A stretch of DNA of 64,000 nucleotides. It comes from Clavaria fumosa. Taxonomy: Eukaryota > Basidiomycota > Agaricomycetes > Agaricales > Clavariaceae. Below the pieces are notes generated by a model. The model had not been told where the DNA came from, searched no databases, and worked only from the letters and a program-made list of their open reading frames with translations. Each line of letters opens with the position of its first letter. Within the stretch, counting starts at the first letter, position 1. Location: NCBI GenBank assembly GCA_951802425.1, contig OX637802.1, forward strand, positions 868,001 to 932,000, read 5' to 3'. The translations under genes and the position numbers were made by a program. Shown here one piece after another: positions 18,943-30,637 of the stretch.

Positions 18943-21088
18943 ATGGCCAACGTGGGCATGAAAGCCCATCCACGACCGAGTGCAGGCCCGCGCACGCTCT
19001 CCGCACCCAGGATACCTGGCCAGCGATCCAGGACGACTTTGCCTCCCACCAACGGCACCTCGCTCGCGCCTCTCCCCATTATCCTGCCCCGCAGGTTCTC
19101 CCAACCCACTGTGCTCAAACCTGACGACCCCTCCTTCTCCTCCACTTCCTCCAGCGGCACCATGGCCAACCTCACGACCAATGCCATGTCAGCCCCCGCG
19201 CCCAAGAAGCCCGTGCGCACGACCAAAATGTCCCAGAAACTCGTCGTGCTCCCATCTGCGCCGCAGACGAGGGCCGCCGACGACCGGCGCAGGCGCCGCC
19301 CCCTGTCCGACGAGCACGAGTACGACACGGATGTCGGCCTCGGGGCGCCCGCGCGCGTGCGTGAGAAGAAAAGCGCCGCGGAGCGCATGTCCAAGGACGA
19401 GCGCTCCAAGGCTGGCTTCAAGCGGATTACCGCGTACTGCATCGCCGAGGGCCTCAACATGAAGCTCCTCGTGAGCTTCCTCAAAAGGGAACATAACGTC
19501 GCACCTCGCGTGTTCGACGAGGCCATCTACGCGGTACGTGATTTTTTGTCCCTTTTAATTTGAAACCGAATTGAGGATGTCTTAACCAAGATGTATCGTT
19601 TACCTCTACTTCCTGGCTACGGCCCCAACACCTCCGTCCGCTCTTCTGCTCTTCAAAAGTCAAAAAATCGCACCTCTCCCGTCTCGCAACTAACAGACGC
19701 TGAGGAAACTGGCTACCAAGGGTCATATTTCATTCCTCACGCAGAAGAAACGCGAGAAGATGGTTACATCACCACCTCGTCCCCGGTCGAGCGACGCAAC
19801 GACGCTAGTAGGCAGGCGCTAGGTGTGTTGGATTCGGAGGCCGAGCCGGAAGCACAAGCCCGTACACCGGGGACCTTTCGCATGGCCTCGACGCAAGATG
19901 AAGTCGCGGAAATTGTGTTCTTCGATTACGGTGTCGTTGTCATCTTTGGTCTGCTTGAGAAGGACGAGGAGGCGATACTGTACGACATTGAGAAGGCTGG
20001 CGTACTTAAAAGGAGGATCAAAGAGGATGATTGGGAAGTCGAGGAGTGCCATTTCATGGTATGTCCTCGTTATCTCATATATGCCGCTGCTCAAAAGTCT
20101 CCTAAAGCACGACCCAAACATCGCATATCCACGGATCTACAACGATTTCTTCAGTAAGTCTTGATCCCCATTCTCCACACTGTCCCCATCTGTAAAGCCT
20201 ACCACCATCATTACATTCTCGCTCACGCCATGCACAGCGCTCAAATCTTCATCACACCTACTCAAGCTATCCATCTCACATGCACTTGCGCAGTCGACGC
20301 TACTCTCATACTATGAGACGTTGACGACGCGCACGCTCGCATCCCCGCAGATCCTCGAGATCCCCATGCGGCTTGCAACACACGGCGCACTGCGGCTCCG
20401 GCGGCGCGAGGCGATGCGCCTGACGGGCAAACTATTCAAGCTGAGGAGGGACGTGAACCTCGTGAGTTGATACATTTATTTCTCCGTGCTTACTTCATGT
20501 TACTTGGCTTAGGGCTGATGGTGTTCGTGTCCCTTTGTGAGGGATCAGGTCAGCAACGTTTTGGACACGCCTGAGCTCTTCTGGAGTGAGGCGAGCTTAA
20601 AGAACCTGTACGACGCAGTGAGAGAGTATATGGAGATCGAGAGCAGGGTGCAGCGCGTGAATGAGAAGCTCGCGGTCGCCAGCGAATTCGTACGATCCTT
20701 GCCCCAACGTTCTGATATTTTGCTCAGCGGGCCTTTTCGGCTATGCAGTTGGACGCGATACATGACCATTTGAATAACTCGGCGATGGAGAGGATAACGT
20801 GGATCGTGATTTGGTCAGTATCCAAAACCCTCTCCACGCATATTCTCTCAAAAAATTTTAGGTTGATCGTGGTGGCTATCCTGGTTGAGTTTGTTCGTCT
20901 CTTCCATCTTGGCAGTTCATAAAGTGTCTGAATCAGCTGACTGCTTTCTGGAACAGGGCGAGGTTGCAGCGCGCCTCATCGTGCATGCCACGACCGCAAA
21001 CCGCGAACCGCAACCGCTGCCATCGCCATCGTCATCGCCACTGGAGCGCGAGGACGCGCTCAGGCTGCTAGAGAAGATGATATACTGA
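18943..21088 (+). CDS. RMD1/SIF2-family protein (DUF155)
   Basis: This is a multi-exon gene of roughly 560 residues. The N-terminal 190 residues are disordered and basic (RRRRRPLSDEHEYDTDVG), followed by GFKRITAYCIAEGLNMKLLVSFLK. The DUF155 core includes EIVFFDYGVVVIFGLLEKDEEAIL, HDPNIAYPRIYNDFF, TGKLFKLRRDVNL and NVLDTPELFWSEASLKNLYDAVREYMEI. A single C-terminal membrane helix, ITWIVIWLIVVAIL, is followed by VAARLIVHATT and the end LLEKMIY. Yeast relatives are Rmd1/Rmd8 and fission yeast Sif2; their biochemical role is poorly known, and some members act in mitochondrial translation. The frame of the last intron (near 20883-20955, non-consensus donor) is inferred from the family C-terminus. 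Confidence 0.85.
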
Positions 21089-21641
21089 ACTTCTCTGCGT
21101 TCACGGTGATCGCGGCTTCCTGTGGCCGTTTGCTCTCGGAATGGGCGATTAGGACTCATTGGCCGTCTCTCCCATGCGCACGCGGCCTCGGCGGCCAGGC
21201 GTCCTTCTGCGCCTGTGCCCCTCGTTCCATGGCCTAGGAGAGATTGCCACCAGGGAGGTGCCAGTTGCACGTGCACGAGACCTAGTGACTCTCTCATCTT
21301 GGGGGTCCTAAGCGACTCAAGATATCTAGTGTACGCTCCTTCCTTTCTTCCCGCAGTGTTATAAATGAACGTAGGACTTTTGTGCTTCTAACACGATGAG
21401 CAAGACAAAGGTGGAGTAAGAGAATGGCGTCCGAACCTCGAGTAAAACATACAGCCTTTTCAGCAAGATTGGAAAAAGACAACTAAGGAAACTCCTTCCT
21501 TCGTTTGATAAAAATTGGGCTTCAGATTTATCAGGTCAGCGGGAATGCAAACAAAAAAAAACAATGGAAGGAAGAAATAAAGATCGGTTCTTTAATGAAC
21601 AGGAAGCAACCAGCCCCTTTTCACGTCTATCTCACATTACT

Positions 21642-23469
21642 CTACTCCACTTTCACCACCTTACTTGCCCCAGCCTCTTCCGCCTGCTCCGCGAGCGTCT
21701 GCATGATCCACGGCTCCGGGGTAGCCCACTGTTGCGAAGGTACACCGAGCTCAAACAGCTTGGCGACGGCGGCGGAGAAGCTAGCGGGTCAGTGAGGAAA
21801 TTTTTGGTGGGCGTGAATGAACAAGAATGTAGAGACAGCCAGAGACGAGACGCACTCTTTAAAGAACAGGTCCTCATCGCTGGCGTATGCGAGGGCGTAC
21901 TTTTTGAAGCTCTTGTCCTTCGTCAGTACGTAATCCGCACTAGATTCGGCCGCGGTTTTGTAAAGAGGCCTCACGAACGGTGAGAGGGAAACGCACGGCA
22001 ACATCATCAGTGACCTTGTCTTCTTATCCTCGAGTTGCTTGGGGCCGTTCCATTTTTTCCACACCCACCTGTACATCGAACGAAAAAAAATCTAGCGGAG
22101 ACCTGACTGTGAGACCAACTCACTTTTCGTCAAACAAAAGTTTATAGAAGTCGTTTGTCAGCGTCGTCGGTGAGAAGGTCCACGGTCCGGAGTATCCAGA
22201 CCTAGCCATCGTGAGTCACGCAAGGGAGCTTTTGCAAGCATATATATATATATTACCGTTCAGGATGGCAGCGTCCGAGTCCGTGTGCGCCAATGAGCGC
22301 GACTATCTCTTGGTCGTTGAATCTGCAAGAATGAAAAATGAAAACGTGTCAATCAGCGACAGCCATCGTCACGAGGAGAACGACGCTTTACCCCATGCGA
22401 TAGAATATCTGTGACCACGGAGAGTAGTCAGCAGAGACTCCTTGTTTCTTCCATACGACAGAAGATACGCACATCCCTGATATGATCAGCACCCTGGCTC
22501 GCGTCCGGGAGCCGTCCGTCCGGCGCGACCTGGTGGTTGAACCCGTCGATACGTCCGGGGCGCCATGGGATCTTCGGACCCGCCATTTCCTAGAAAACAA
22601 ACGAAAGGAGGACGAAAAAAAGTCAATCATCCAAACACATGCCACCACCCAGAGTAAATTCTCGCCTGAACGGCAGCGACGCCGCCGAGCGTCCATAGAT
22701 CGCCGTAACTGATCCACGGGTACTTGGCTTTGACTTTTTCCATGAGGACGCGCGCGCCGTCGAGCCCCGCGTTCGCGGCGTGGAGTGACTCGGGCTCGAA
22801 ACGCATAGTGGCATAGTTGCTGAGCCCGCGAAGAACATGGAGTCAGGACAGGATGAGAGGCGATAGTTGAGCACACGCACGAGCCACCGGTTTCTGATTC
22901 CTTGTCGTAGGTGCCCGCGCTGTGCCATGCCAGACGGAGGATTACGGGACCGTACGATCCATCTGCGAAAGGACAATGTCAGCTTCCTCGCAACCACAGA
23001 CACAGGAGGAGTCGGCGACACACCGTCGTAATCTCCTGCATCGTCTATGACGTAGGCAATCTCGTTGTAAACCTAGCATATAGGATATGGGACATCAGCT
23101 CGACAGGAGCTATGCCCTTGTTAGAGACGGGAGGGGGGTTTACGACACCTTCTGATAGTCTTCCTTTTTGGGCGTGAACGACTTGGCCTTGACGGCCTGT
23201 GCAGCGGACTTGAGGGTGGTGCCGGTGGAATCTGAGGTGGTGTAGAGGTAGTACCCGAGCCCGCCGGCGACGGCGAGACTGAGCGCGGCGAAGAGCCCGG
23301 CGTTAGACTTTTTCGAAGACGGCGGCGGGGACGGTGGTGGGGGCGGGGGCGCCGAAGTGAAGGTGCGGTATGCTGCACCGAGACGGTGGCTGGCGAGACG
23401 AGGCTGGGCGGCGAAAAGAGCCCTGGTTGAGGAGCGAGCGACGACGGCGACACGGATGACAGGCAACAT
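21642..23469 (-). CDS. CCP1: Cytochrome c peroxidase, mitochondrial
   Basis: This class I haem peroxidase reduces hydrogen peroxide with electrons from cytochrome c in the mitochondrial intermembrane space. The start at 23469 gives [19 protein letters not shown], a mitochondrial presequence, followed by a Pro-rich linker and a hydrophobic sorting segment ([19 protein letters not shown]). Later exons give [10 protein letters not shown], the distal haem motif [11 protein letters not shown] (Arg, Trp, His), [17 protein letters not shown], then the proximal histidine and SGPWTFSP with the radical Trp. KSLMMLP-like, [25 protein letters not shown] and the end SKVVKVE follow. There are about nine short introns and the length is normal. 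It is convergent with the upstream DUF155 gene. Confidence 0.92.
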
Positions 23470-23657
23470 GGCGTAGAAGGTCGGGATTAGGCAGTCACGC
23501 GGCCCGGTCACAGAGCAGGTCAAATGAGGCGGCGGTTCACACGGGGTCGAATAGGGGGGGAATAAAGTTGTTGCCAACGACAACGACAAACGGGTGTTAC
23601 TCTGACCACAACGACGAGCGGGTATGCATTACAAGTAAAAGTGCTACACGGATCCGT

Positions 23658-24403
23658 TCAGTTGGAAAACTTCATCATCCACGTCTCGGGACACTCTTCG
23701 ATGCCAGGAAGCAGTCTGTGCTTCATGAACTCTTCGTCCTTCTCGAGGCCTTTGAAAATGGTGCTGTTACCGAGCCAGTCGATGCGTTTGAGCCATGCAT
23801 CCTTATCCGCCTCGCGTCTCTCCTTGGCAGCCTTCTTGATGGCATCTCGGTGCCTTTTGTTATCTACCAGCATGCCCCACTCGCTATCAACGATGGGTTG
23901 CGACAGTGCCTGGTGAATCGAGCTCCACACGACGTCGCAAGTGATCATGGTGCCTTGCGGCGTGATGATCTCGACTGTCCACGGGAACGACTTGGACCAG
24001 AGCCGCATGTGCGACACAGGCGTCGCGGTCGCCTGCACGTGCCGTTGTGCATTGTAATTGTGCGATGAGATCGAGTCGGAGGGCTTGAGCATCACGTCGT
24101 ACCGCACAGGCGTCGAGTCGACCGCGAGTGTTGGGTTCAGCGTCGGGTACTTGTGCGAGCGATACGGGTCTGGCGGGCGAGTGGGAGTAAGTTACCGCCT
24201 CCGTGATAACGGATGACTGTACCTGTGGCGTGTGTATGTGTATGTGTAGGTGGGAGATTGGCATAGTAGGAGTTCGGAGACGCGCCTGGCTGGCCCCAGC
24301 CGACGTAGGGCTGAGCAGGCGGGTAATATATTGCGGGGGGTGTAAATGGGACTGTTGGGGGTGCGTACCACGCAGCGTAAGGGTTGTTAGGCCAAGCGGC
24401 CAT
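23658..24403 (-). CDS. DUF6699-family protein
   Basis: Exon 1 (24403 down to about 24240) encodes a Pro/Tyr-rich segment, MAAWPNNPYAAWYAPPTVPF. After an intron the product continues DPYRSHKYPTLNPTLAVDSTP, MRLWSKSFPWTVEIITPQGT, CDVVWSSIHQALSQPI and EWGMLVDNKRHRDAIKKAAKE, ending ETWMMKFSN. The PW-x-V-x-I...V-x-x-x-I-H-x-x-L-x-x-P core is typical of DUF6699, common in mushroom-forming fungi and of unknown function. The ATG at 24403 was preferred over upstream non-ATG codons. Confidence 0.75.
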
Positions 24404-24785
24404 GACTGGATGTTGGTCGTTGGGGGACAAGAGCGTTGTGTCGTTGTTGGGCGTGACTGGACGTTATCTACTCATCGATCATCAGCACAGCGATAGAAAA
24501 GGAATGTTGGCCCGCACCCGCCATCCCACCGTTCAACAAATCTGCAGATTCGTCAAGTCAACACAGTGCCAACGCGCTAATTTTGGAAACGCGGTGAAAT
24601 ATTTATTTCATCTTGTAAAATGGAGTTCCTCGACGCCACACCTCAGCTCAACGGGCGACGATCAGATCAGGCAACATATCCGTCAGGGCCCCAGCACCCC
24701 GGCGCTCAGCGCTCATCAAGTCATCAAGGGTAGTTCGTAAGCGCTCCACTTTGCGCAACAGATAAACAGTAGTCCGGATAAGAAG

Positions 24786-24920
24786 AACAAAATAAAAGAG
24801 AACAAAATGGAAGAGAACAAAATGAAAGAGAACAAAATGGAAGAGAACAAAATGGAAGAGAACAAAATGAAAGAGAACAAGATGAAAGAGAACAAAATGA
24901 GAGAGAACAAGATGAAAGAG
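24786..24920. repeat. 15-bp minisatellite
   Basis: About nine copies of gagaacaaaatgaaa with A/G variation (aaaatgaaa, aaaatggaa, aagatgaaa) lie head to tail. The antisense frames spell only FSFILFSS-like repeats and are not genes. Confidence 0.9.
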
Positions 24921-25494
24921 GGCTATCCATCCAAGAGACGAGGAGCCAAGTTTGGGCAGAGGATGAGCGCTCGATGAGTCTTAGAATTGGCGAATGAGTC
25001 GTCGTTGCGAGCCCTAACGTCGGTACCGCTCAGATGATCCGTTATCCTCGCGGGAGGGCGGAGTTATTTCACACACCGTCGGTCCTCGGCACGGAGTGCG
25101 TGTCCAGGATGTCTTTTCTCTGCCTAGCCTTCTTATCCGCGCGACGTCTCAGCTTGGATCCGAAAGTGCTGTTTTCGTTGGCTTTCTCGCCCGCGCAGTG
25201 ACTTCGCGTCCGTGACGTCCGGAGATGATGTAGAAACGCAAGGGCAGAGTAGGCTGCTAGATTCGACGAAGATGTATCGCTTGGAAGATCAAGTCGATCA
25301 GGTCAAAGAGCACCATGCAAGATCATGTCTAAGATAGATTGCCGCCGTGCTGCACATGCTACCGCATCACAGTGAGGTGTCATCGACGCTTCGTATATAC
25401 CTGGTCGCATCTAGGCTGTTTTCTAAGATAAATTCACCGTCTGCGTAAGATGGGCCAGGTCAGAGAAGGGAAGGGAAGGAGTAAGTTTTCACTC
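24921..25494. other. Intergenic, nothing recognised
   Basis: The 3' flank of the YFH7-like kinase gene contains no coding frame, RNA or repeat that can be supported. Confidence 0.4.
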
Positions 25495-26324
25495 CTACTC
25501 ACTGGGGACATCATTCTCCTGCGCCCTGCGGGTCGCTTCCTCCCAGTCCCTCGCGATCCCACTCTCTATATGGCGCTTAACAAGCCTGCGCTGCGCCTCT
25601 CCCTCGTCGACGAGCAGCAGCCAGCGCTCGTCTAGGAGCAGCGCCGCGCCGCGCCACGGCTCGATCGCGAGTAGCGTGTACAGGCCTTCGACGAGCACCA
25701 CGCGGTGCGCGCGTGTCACCGCGACCGCATCCGGACACGGGTCTTTCAGCGCGTGGTCAAACGTCGGTGCATATACCGCCGCCGTAGAAGCTGTTAGCGG
25801 CTCCTCGCGCAGACGCCGGATGAACGCGGCGTATGCGTCAGCGTCGAACGTCCAATGGCTGCCGCGCCTTTATCAGCGCAGCATGAGATCCTGCGCATTT
25901 TTGAGAAAGAATAATACCATTCTGTTGGCTCACCGTGCATGTGCGAGCGCAGGATCTGGGAAACGGTCCAGCTGCGCGCGCGTGAAATGCCACCCGTCCA
26001 TGTTGATGAGAACAATCTTGTTCCCCGGTTCCGGTTCATGGCCATTGTTGTCGTCGTCGTTTGGTTCGCCACACAAGCGTGCTGGGGACACGACTTCGGC
26101 CATCATTTCCTCGTATTTCTCTACGACAAGTCTGGCGAGCGTCGATTTGCCCGACGCCGGGATCCCCGCCAGGCCGACGATCAGCCGCGCAGAGGGAGGC
26201 GTGCTGCCACCATCACGTTGTGGTTGTGAAAAGTCTTGTAAGGCAAAGCACAAGAAGCGACGTACGCCTTGAGACGGTCGACCAGGGCCTGCGCGAGCTC
26301 TGCAGCTGTACGTTCCATGGCCAT
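25495..26324 (-). CDS. YFH7/uridine kinase-like P-loop kinase
   Basis: Exon 1 (MAMERTAAELAQALVDRLKA) starts at 26324. After an intron the Walker A motif GLAGIPASGKST appears, then VVEKYEEMM. NKIVLINMDGWHFTRAQLDRFPDP (in two parts of a conserved block) and, after a second intron, GSHWTFDADAYAAFIRRL follow. HRVVLVEGLYTLLAIEPW, RWLLLVDEGEAQRRLVKRH and the end AQENDVPSE complete it. The order fits the PRK/uridine-kinase-like P-loop family to which yeast Yfh7 belongs; the substrate is not known from sequence. The gene is divergent from the S1P lyase gene, with a tRNA gene between them. Confidence 0.88.
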
Positions 26325-26375
26325 CTGGATGCACTCGGTAGCACCTCGAAGACAATGAAACTTAACAGCAATGGA

Positions 26376-26385
26376 GAAAAAAAAA
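26376..26385 (-). terminator. Pol III terminator of tRNA-Thr
   Basis: A run of about ten T residues on the minus strand begins right after the tRNA discriminator base. Confidence 0.8.
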
Positions 26386-26469
26386 TGCCACGTAGCCGAC
26401 TCGAACGACTGACCTTCTGTTAAACGTCTCGAATACGAGACAGACGCGCTACCACTACGCCAACGCGGC
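26386..26469 (-). tRNA. tRNA-Thr(CGT) with a 12-nt intron
   Basis: The 7-bp acceptor stem is GCCGCGT/ACGTGGC with one G-U pair. The D arm is GCGT-AGTGGTA-GCGC, the anticodon stem TCTGT/ACAGA, and the loop CT-CGT-A...A is split by a 12-nt intron (TTCGAGACGTTT) after position 37. The variable loop is AGGTC, the T arm AGTCG-TTCGAGT-CGGCT and the discriminator A. A run of T on the minus strand follows at once as Pol III terminator. Anticodon CGT reads Thr codon ACG. Confidence 0.93.
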
Positions 26470-26665
26470 GACAACATTTCAGGCCCTCGGCTACTTGTGG
26501 TTAGAGTCCCTGAGCCCTACACCTGCTGAACATCTTCCAATTCGGGGTTTCACCCTTCTCCAAGGGCGAAGCGCGCAGCGGCGCGAAAGCTAGGAGGTCT
26601 ATTCTGAGGCTCTGGCGGTGACAGACAGCACTTTCAATCTCTCCACATTCACGCGTCCGCCAGTC

Positions 26666-28915
26666 ATGTCATCCCGGTTGTCCTCGACACTCTTGCGGAT
26701 TCAAGAAAGGTCGCTGCGCTCTCGCGCGGTCTACGAATACCTCAAATCAATTCTCTTCATCTACACTGTGCTCAGGCATGGCATGAGAGCCTGGCGCCAC
26801 GTCTCGGCTCGAGGGTACATCTGTTCTGCTCGAGATGCGTACAGATGCATCGCGCGCAAGGCTATGTTGCTTTTTTTGCGTCTGCCCGTGATGCAAGAAA
26901 AGGTCAAGTCTGAGATGTCCAGGGCGAAGCTTGAGATAGAGACGAGACTCATACCTCAAGCTGCTTCCATCGAGAGGCACTTGGTTCTACCGAGCCAAGG
27001 CAAAAGCGCAGAATGGATATTCACAGAGATGGAAAGGATGGACTCAGAGCTCTCCAGGTCTGGCGCGGACTGGACGTCTGGGAAAGTCAGTGGAGCAGTA
27101 TACCGTCTGTCTCGCGTGTCCGTTTTACTCCCCGAACCTGTTCACATCGACCACTCTCTTTTCCAGACGGTGGCCAAGACCTGTCAGAGGTCATAGCCAG
27201 GGCATTTAACCGCTACGTCGTCTCGAACCCACTTCATCCAGACGTGTTCCCCGCCGTCCGTAAGATGGATGCCGAGATCGTCGCCATGTGCTTGCGTATG
27301 TACAATTGCCCTGAGGGCGCAGGTACTACAACCAGCGGCGGAACCGAGAGCATCGTCATGGCCGTCAAGACGTATCGCGATTGGGCAAGGGAACAGAAAG
27401 GAATCACGGATCCCGAGATGTAAATTTACCTTCCCTCTTCAAATCAGAGAACTTTTCCCACTTTTCCCCTTGATTGGGACTTAGGATTATCCCCTCCTCG
27501 GCCCACGCTGCGTTCGACAAGGCTGCAAAGTTCCTAGGAGTTAAAATTCACACTGTCCCCATAGACCCCATGACACGAAAAGTGGACCTCAAGCGAGTCA
27601 AGCGTGCCCTGTATGTCCACGTTCCAACACACTTGCGATCATGAAACTCAACCTCCATTCATACAGAAATAGCAACACGATACTGGCGAGTCGCATGTTC
27701 ATTGATTAGATTTCGCCTCTTATCTCAAGCTCCACTCAGCTGGTTGGCTCCTCGGTCAACTTCCCCGATGGGAACCAGGATCCCATTCCTGCCCTGGCCC
27801 AGCTCGCTCACTCTCGTGGCATAGGCCTACACGTCGATTCTTGTTTAGGGAGTTTCATTGTACCGTTCCTTGAGGAAACAGGGCTTGCCAAAGGAGAAGC
27901 AAATGGTATGTTTGCCCTGGACGGTTTTGATTTCAGAGTGAAGGGCGTTACCAGTATCAGCTGCGACACGCACAAGGTACCGTGATATCTTATCAGGTGG
28001 CATCTTGGTAGCTCAGACCTTCCGTTTAGTACGGCTTCGCTCCCAAGGTCAATCGGCATCTTGCCCATCATCTGGCTACTAACGCCACATTTGGAACAGG
28101 GCTCCTCCGTGATTATGTACCGGTCGGCTGAATTACGGCGCTATCAGTACTACGTAAATCCGAATTGGTCCGGAGGTATCTACGCCAGTGCAAGCCTCGC
28201 GGGCTCGAGGCCCGGCGCTCTGATTGCAGGCACATGGGCCGCAATGCAATACGTGGGGTCCGAGTGCGTCTCTTGTCCATTGTTTGCTGCGCTCATTATT
28301 AAGCCTTCATTGTTATCGTATCCCACAGCGGCTACCTCGAGTCGTGCCGCTCGATCGTGACCGCAGCGCGGCGCATCGCGCACGCAATCATGACAGACAT
28401 CCCTACGTTGTACGTGCTCGGCTCACCGCCGGCGTCCGTGGTCGCGTTCGCGTCGCGCGACCCGGCCGTCGTCGACGTCATGGAAGTTGGCGACCGAATG
28501 GGCACGAGAGGCTGGCACCTGAACGCTATTGGGAGCCCTGGCGGACACGGCCCCGAGGGGGTCATGGGCGTGCACATCGCTGTTACCGTGAGCCTAGTTA
28601 AATTAGGTGGTGGTCGTTTGTTGACACGACACTCTTTTTCTTTCTTGGTGGTTCGGGCGCGTAGAAGCTGACAGTGCCTGTGGTTGACACTTTTATATCG
28701 GACCTGAAGGCGTCTGTCGAGGAGGCTCGCACCGAGCATAGCGGAGAAGGCACCATGGTTGCCATTTACGGTTTGTTTCATTGCTTAACACATGCACGGC
28801 CATCGTTGACTTTTCTGCTTGCCATTCCATAGGTTTAGGCAACTCGAGCGTGGTCGGGCCTACGATGGTGGGTCAGCTTGCGACGGCGTTTCTGGACACG
28901 CTGTACAAGGCATGA
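26666..28915 (+). CDS. DPL1: Sphingosine-1-phosphate lyase
   Basis: This PLP enzyme of the ER membrane cleaves sphingoid-base phosphates into a fatty aldehyde and phosphoethanolamine, ending sphingolipid breakdown. The ATG at 26666 gives an N-terminal membrane helix ([17 protein letters not shown]). The catalytic domain follows: [22 protein letters not shown] joined to [55 protein letters not shown] and the PLP lysine in [35 protein letters not shown] and the end FLDTLYKA complete it. There are about seven short introns and full family length (about 550 residues). Confidence 0.95.
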
Positions 28916-29863
28916 GTGCTCAATGGCGGTGGGTTGGAGTCGATGAGTTTGAGCGATGTAGATTGAGTAATTAGCCTAATGTGCCACCGTTGCACCTTTC
29001 GACTTGCTTCCACGCCGTTTAAATGGTTGCGAGTATCATTAATATTATTTTTCTGGAAATCCCATGTGCGTCGACGCCTTTTCAACCACAAGAAGATTGT
29101 ATTGGAAAAATTGAGCGGCTTCCTCTTCGTCTTCGTCTTTGACCATTCTAATCTTGTCCTAGGCGTCGGCTGCGCCTAAGGAATTTCTTTTGCAATGCTG
29201 GCTTGGCGGAAAGGACGGGCGCGGACCATCAACGACGTCAAGGGCGGGCTTCGCAGCTGATCTGACGAGGATGGAAAAGAACCATGTTCACGTTTAAAAG
29301 TACTCGATGAAGGATGCATCATTTTGTAACAAGTAGCCAAAAGTTTGCCAGCCTACTAATATACGGAATTTACACTGATAGCATCGAAAACCAGCTTTAT
29401 CGCCTGCACGAGGGGAAGGGAAGGCATCCAAGTCTAGATGTTCAACTTCGTGCGTCTCCAGTGACGACGCTTGAAGTTGTACTGTGGGAGGAATGAGTCG
29501 GTTGATTGCTCGAGTGAGAGTGATATGCATACCGCAACCTTTGACTCTCCCTTCAGACGATACCAATGAGGGACGGGTCTGTGGTCACAGTTCAGCTAAG
29601 GGGTACGAGGTCTGAGTGGCTTCTGCTCACCGATTCTGCCGTGAAGCCTTGGCGAGGGTGCGTTTTGTGCGAAAACTCTTTTGTGAAGGCTAAGAAAACG
29701 TTTAGTTCAAGAGTATGAATCCAGAGCTTTGGAGTTTTGTTACCATCGTCGTTGAGGCCGTTGAGGGTCGTCGCGGATGAGAATAAGGTTTGGTTTTGGT
29801 GTACTACACAGCCCATGACTAAGCGGCACAACTGCGGTACATAGTACATCTCTCCCAACACTC
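28916..29863. other. Intergenic, nothing recognised
   Basis: The S1P lyase 3' flank and the FKBP upstream region contain no supported gene. Short open frames on both strands lack family resemblance. Confidence 0.45.
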
Positions 29864-30530
29864 ATGTACTGGTCGAAAGTCATATCCGTTTTGCTGCTCG
29901 TTGGGCTCGCATTTGCCGACAATGAAGCGCCGACGGAACTCGTTATTAAGACCGACTATATGCCTGACGACTGTGTGCTTAAGGCGCAGAAAGGAGACCA
30001 GATCAAAGTGCACTACGTGGGTACACCCTCAGAATCGTTAGCCGCTCGATATATAATGGTCTTGTAATGGTCTTGCTGCACCAGACTGGAACCCTGTTTG
30101 CGGATGGCAAAAAGTTCGACTCAAGGTGAGTCCTTTTTCTTCCTTACTGAAGGCTTAGCTCACAGAACGCATCTGGCAGTCGCGACCGCGACCAGCCTTT
30201 CCTTTTGACACGTAATCACTTTCTCGTTCAATATGTGATGGCTTTACTGAAACGCTTTGTCTCAAGTGGGCGCTGGGCGTGTCATTGCGGGCTGGGATGA
30301 AGGACTCCAGGGCATGTGTCTGCATGAGAAGCGGACTCTGATTATCCCCCCCGACAAGGCATATGGTATGTTCGCCTCCGTTCCCGGCATATTGAGCTTC
30401 TAGACATGTATTCGTTGTTTTGACAGGTCCGCGAGGCTTTGGGAATGTCATCCCACCTAACTCTGTCCTTGTTTTCGAAATCGAGCTCCTTGGTGTGACC
30501 GCACCGCCAGTAGTACACGAAGAATTATGA
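29864..30530 (+). CDS. FPR2: ER-type FKBP peptidyl-prolyl isomerase
   Basis: The signal peptide is [20 protein letters not shown]. The FKBP fold follows: [22 protein letters not shown], then across an intron [55 protein letters not shown] and [19 protein letters not shown]. The C-terminal tetrapeptide HEEL resembles the HDEL ER-retrieval signal. Four introns are inferred. The expected product of about 140 residues matches FKBP2/Fpr2, a proline isomerase of the secretory pathway that binds FK506 in relatives. It is convergent with the NKAP gene 107 bp away. Confidence 0.93.
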
Positions 30531-30637
30531 TTACAAAACGTGTTCGAACATATGGGCGCTTAGCATACGAGCTGTTCGCGCAATTGGTCAATTCTCAGAA
30601 ACATATTATGTGAAATTGGTGTCGGAATGTGCACATC

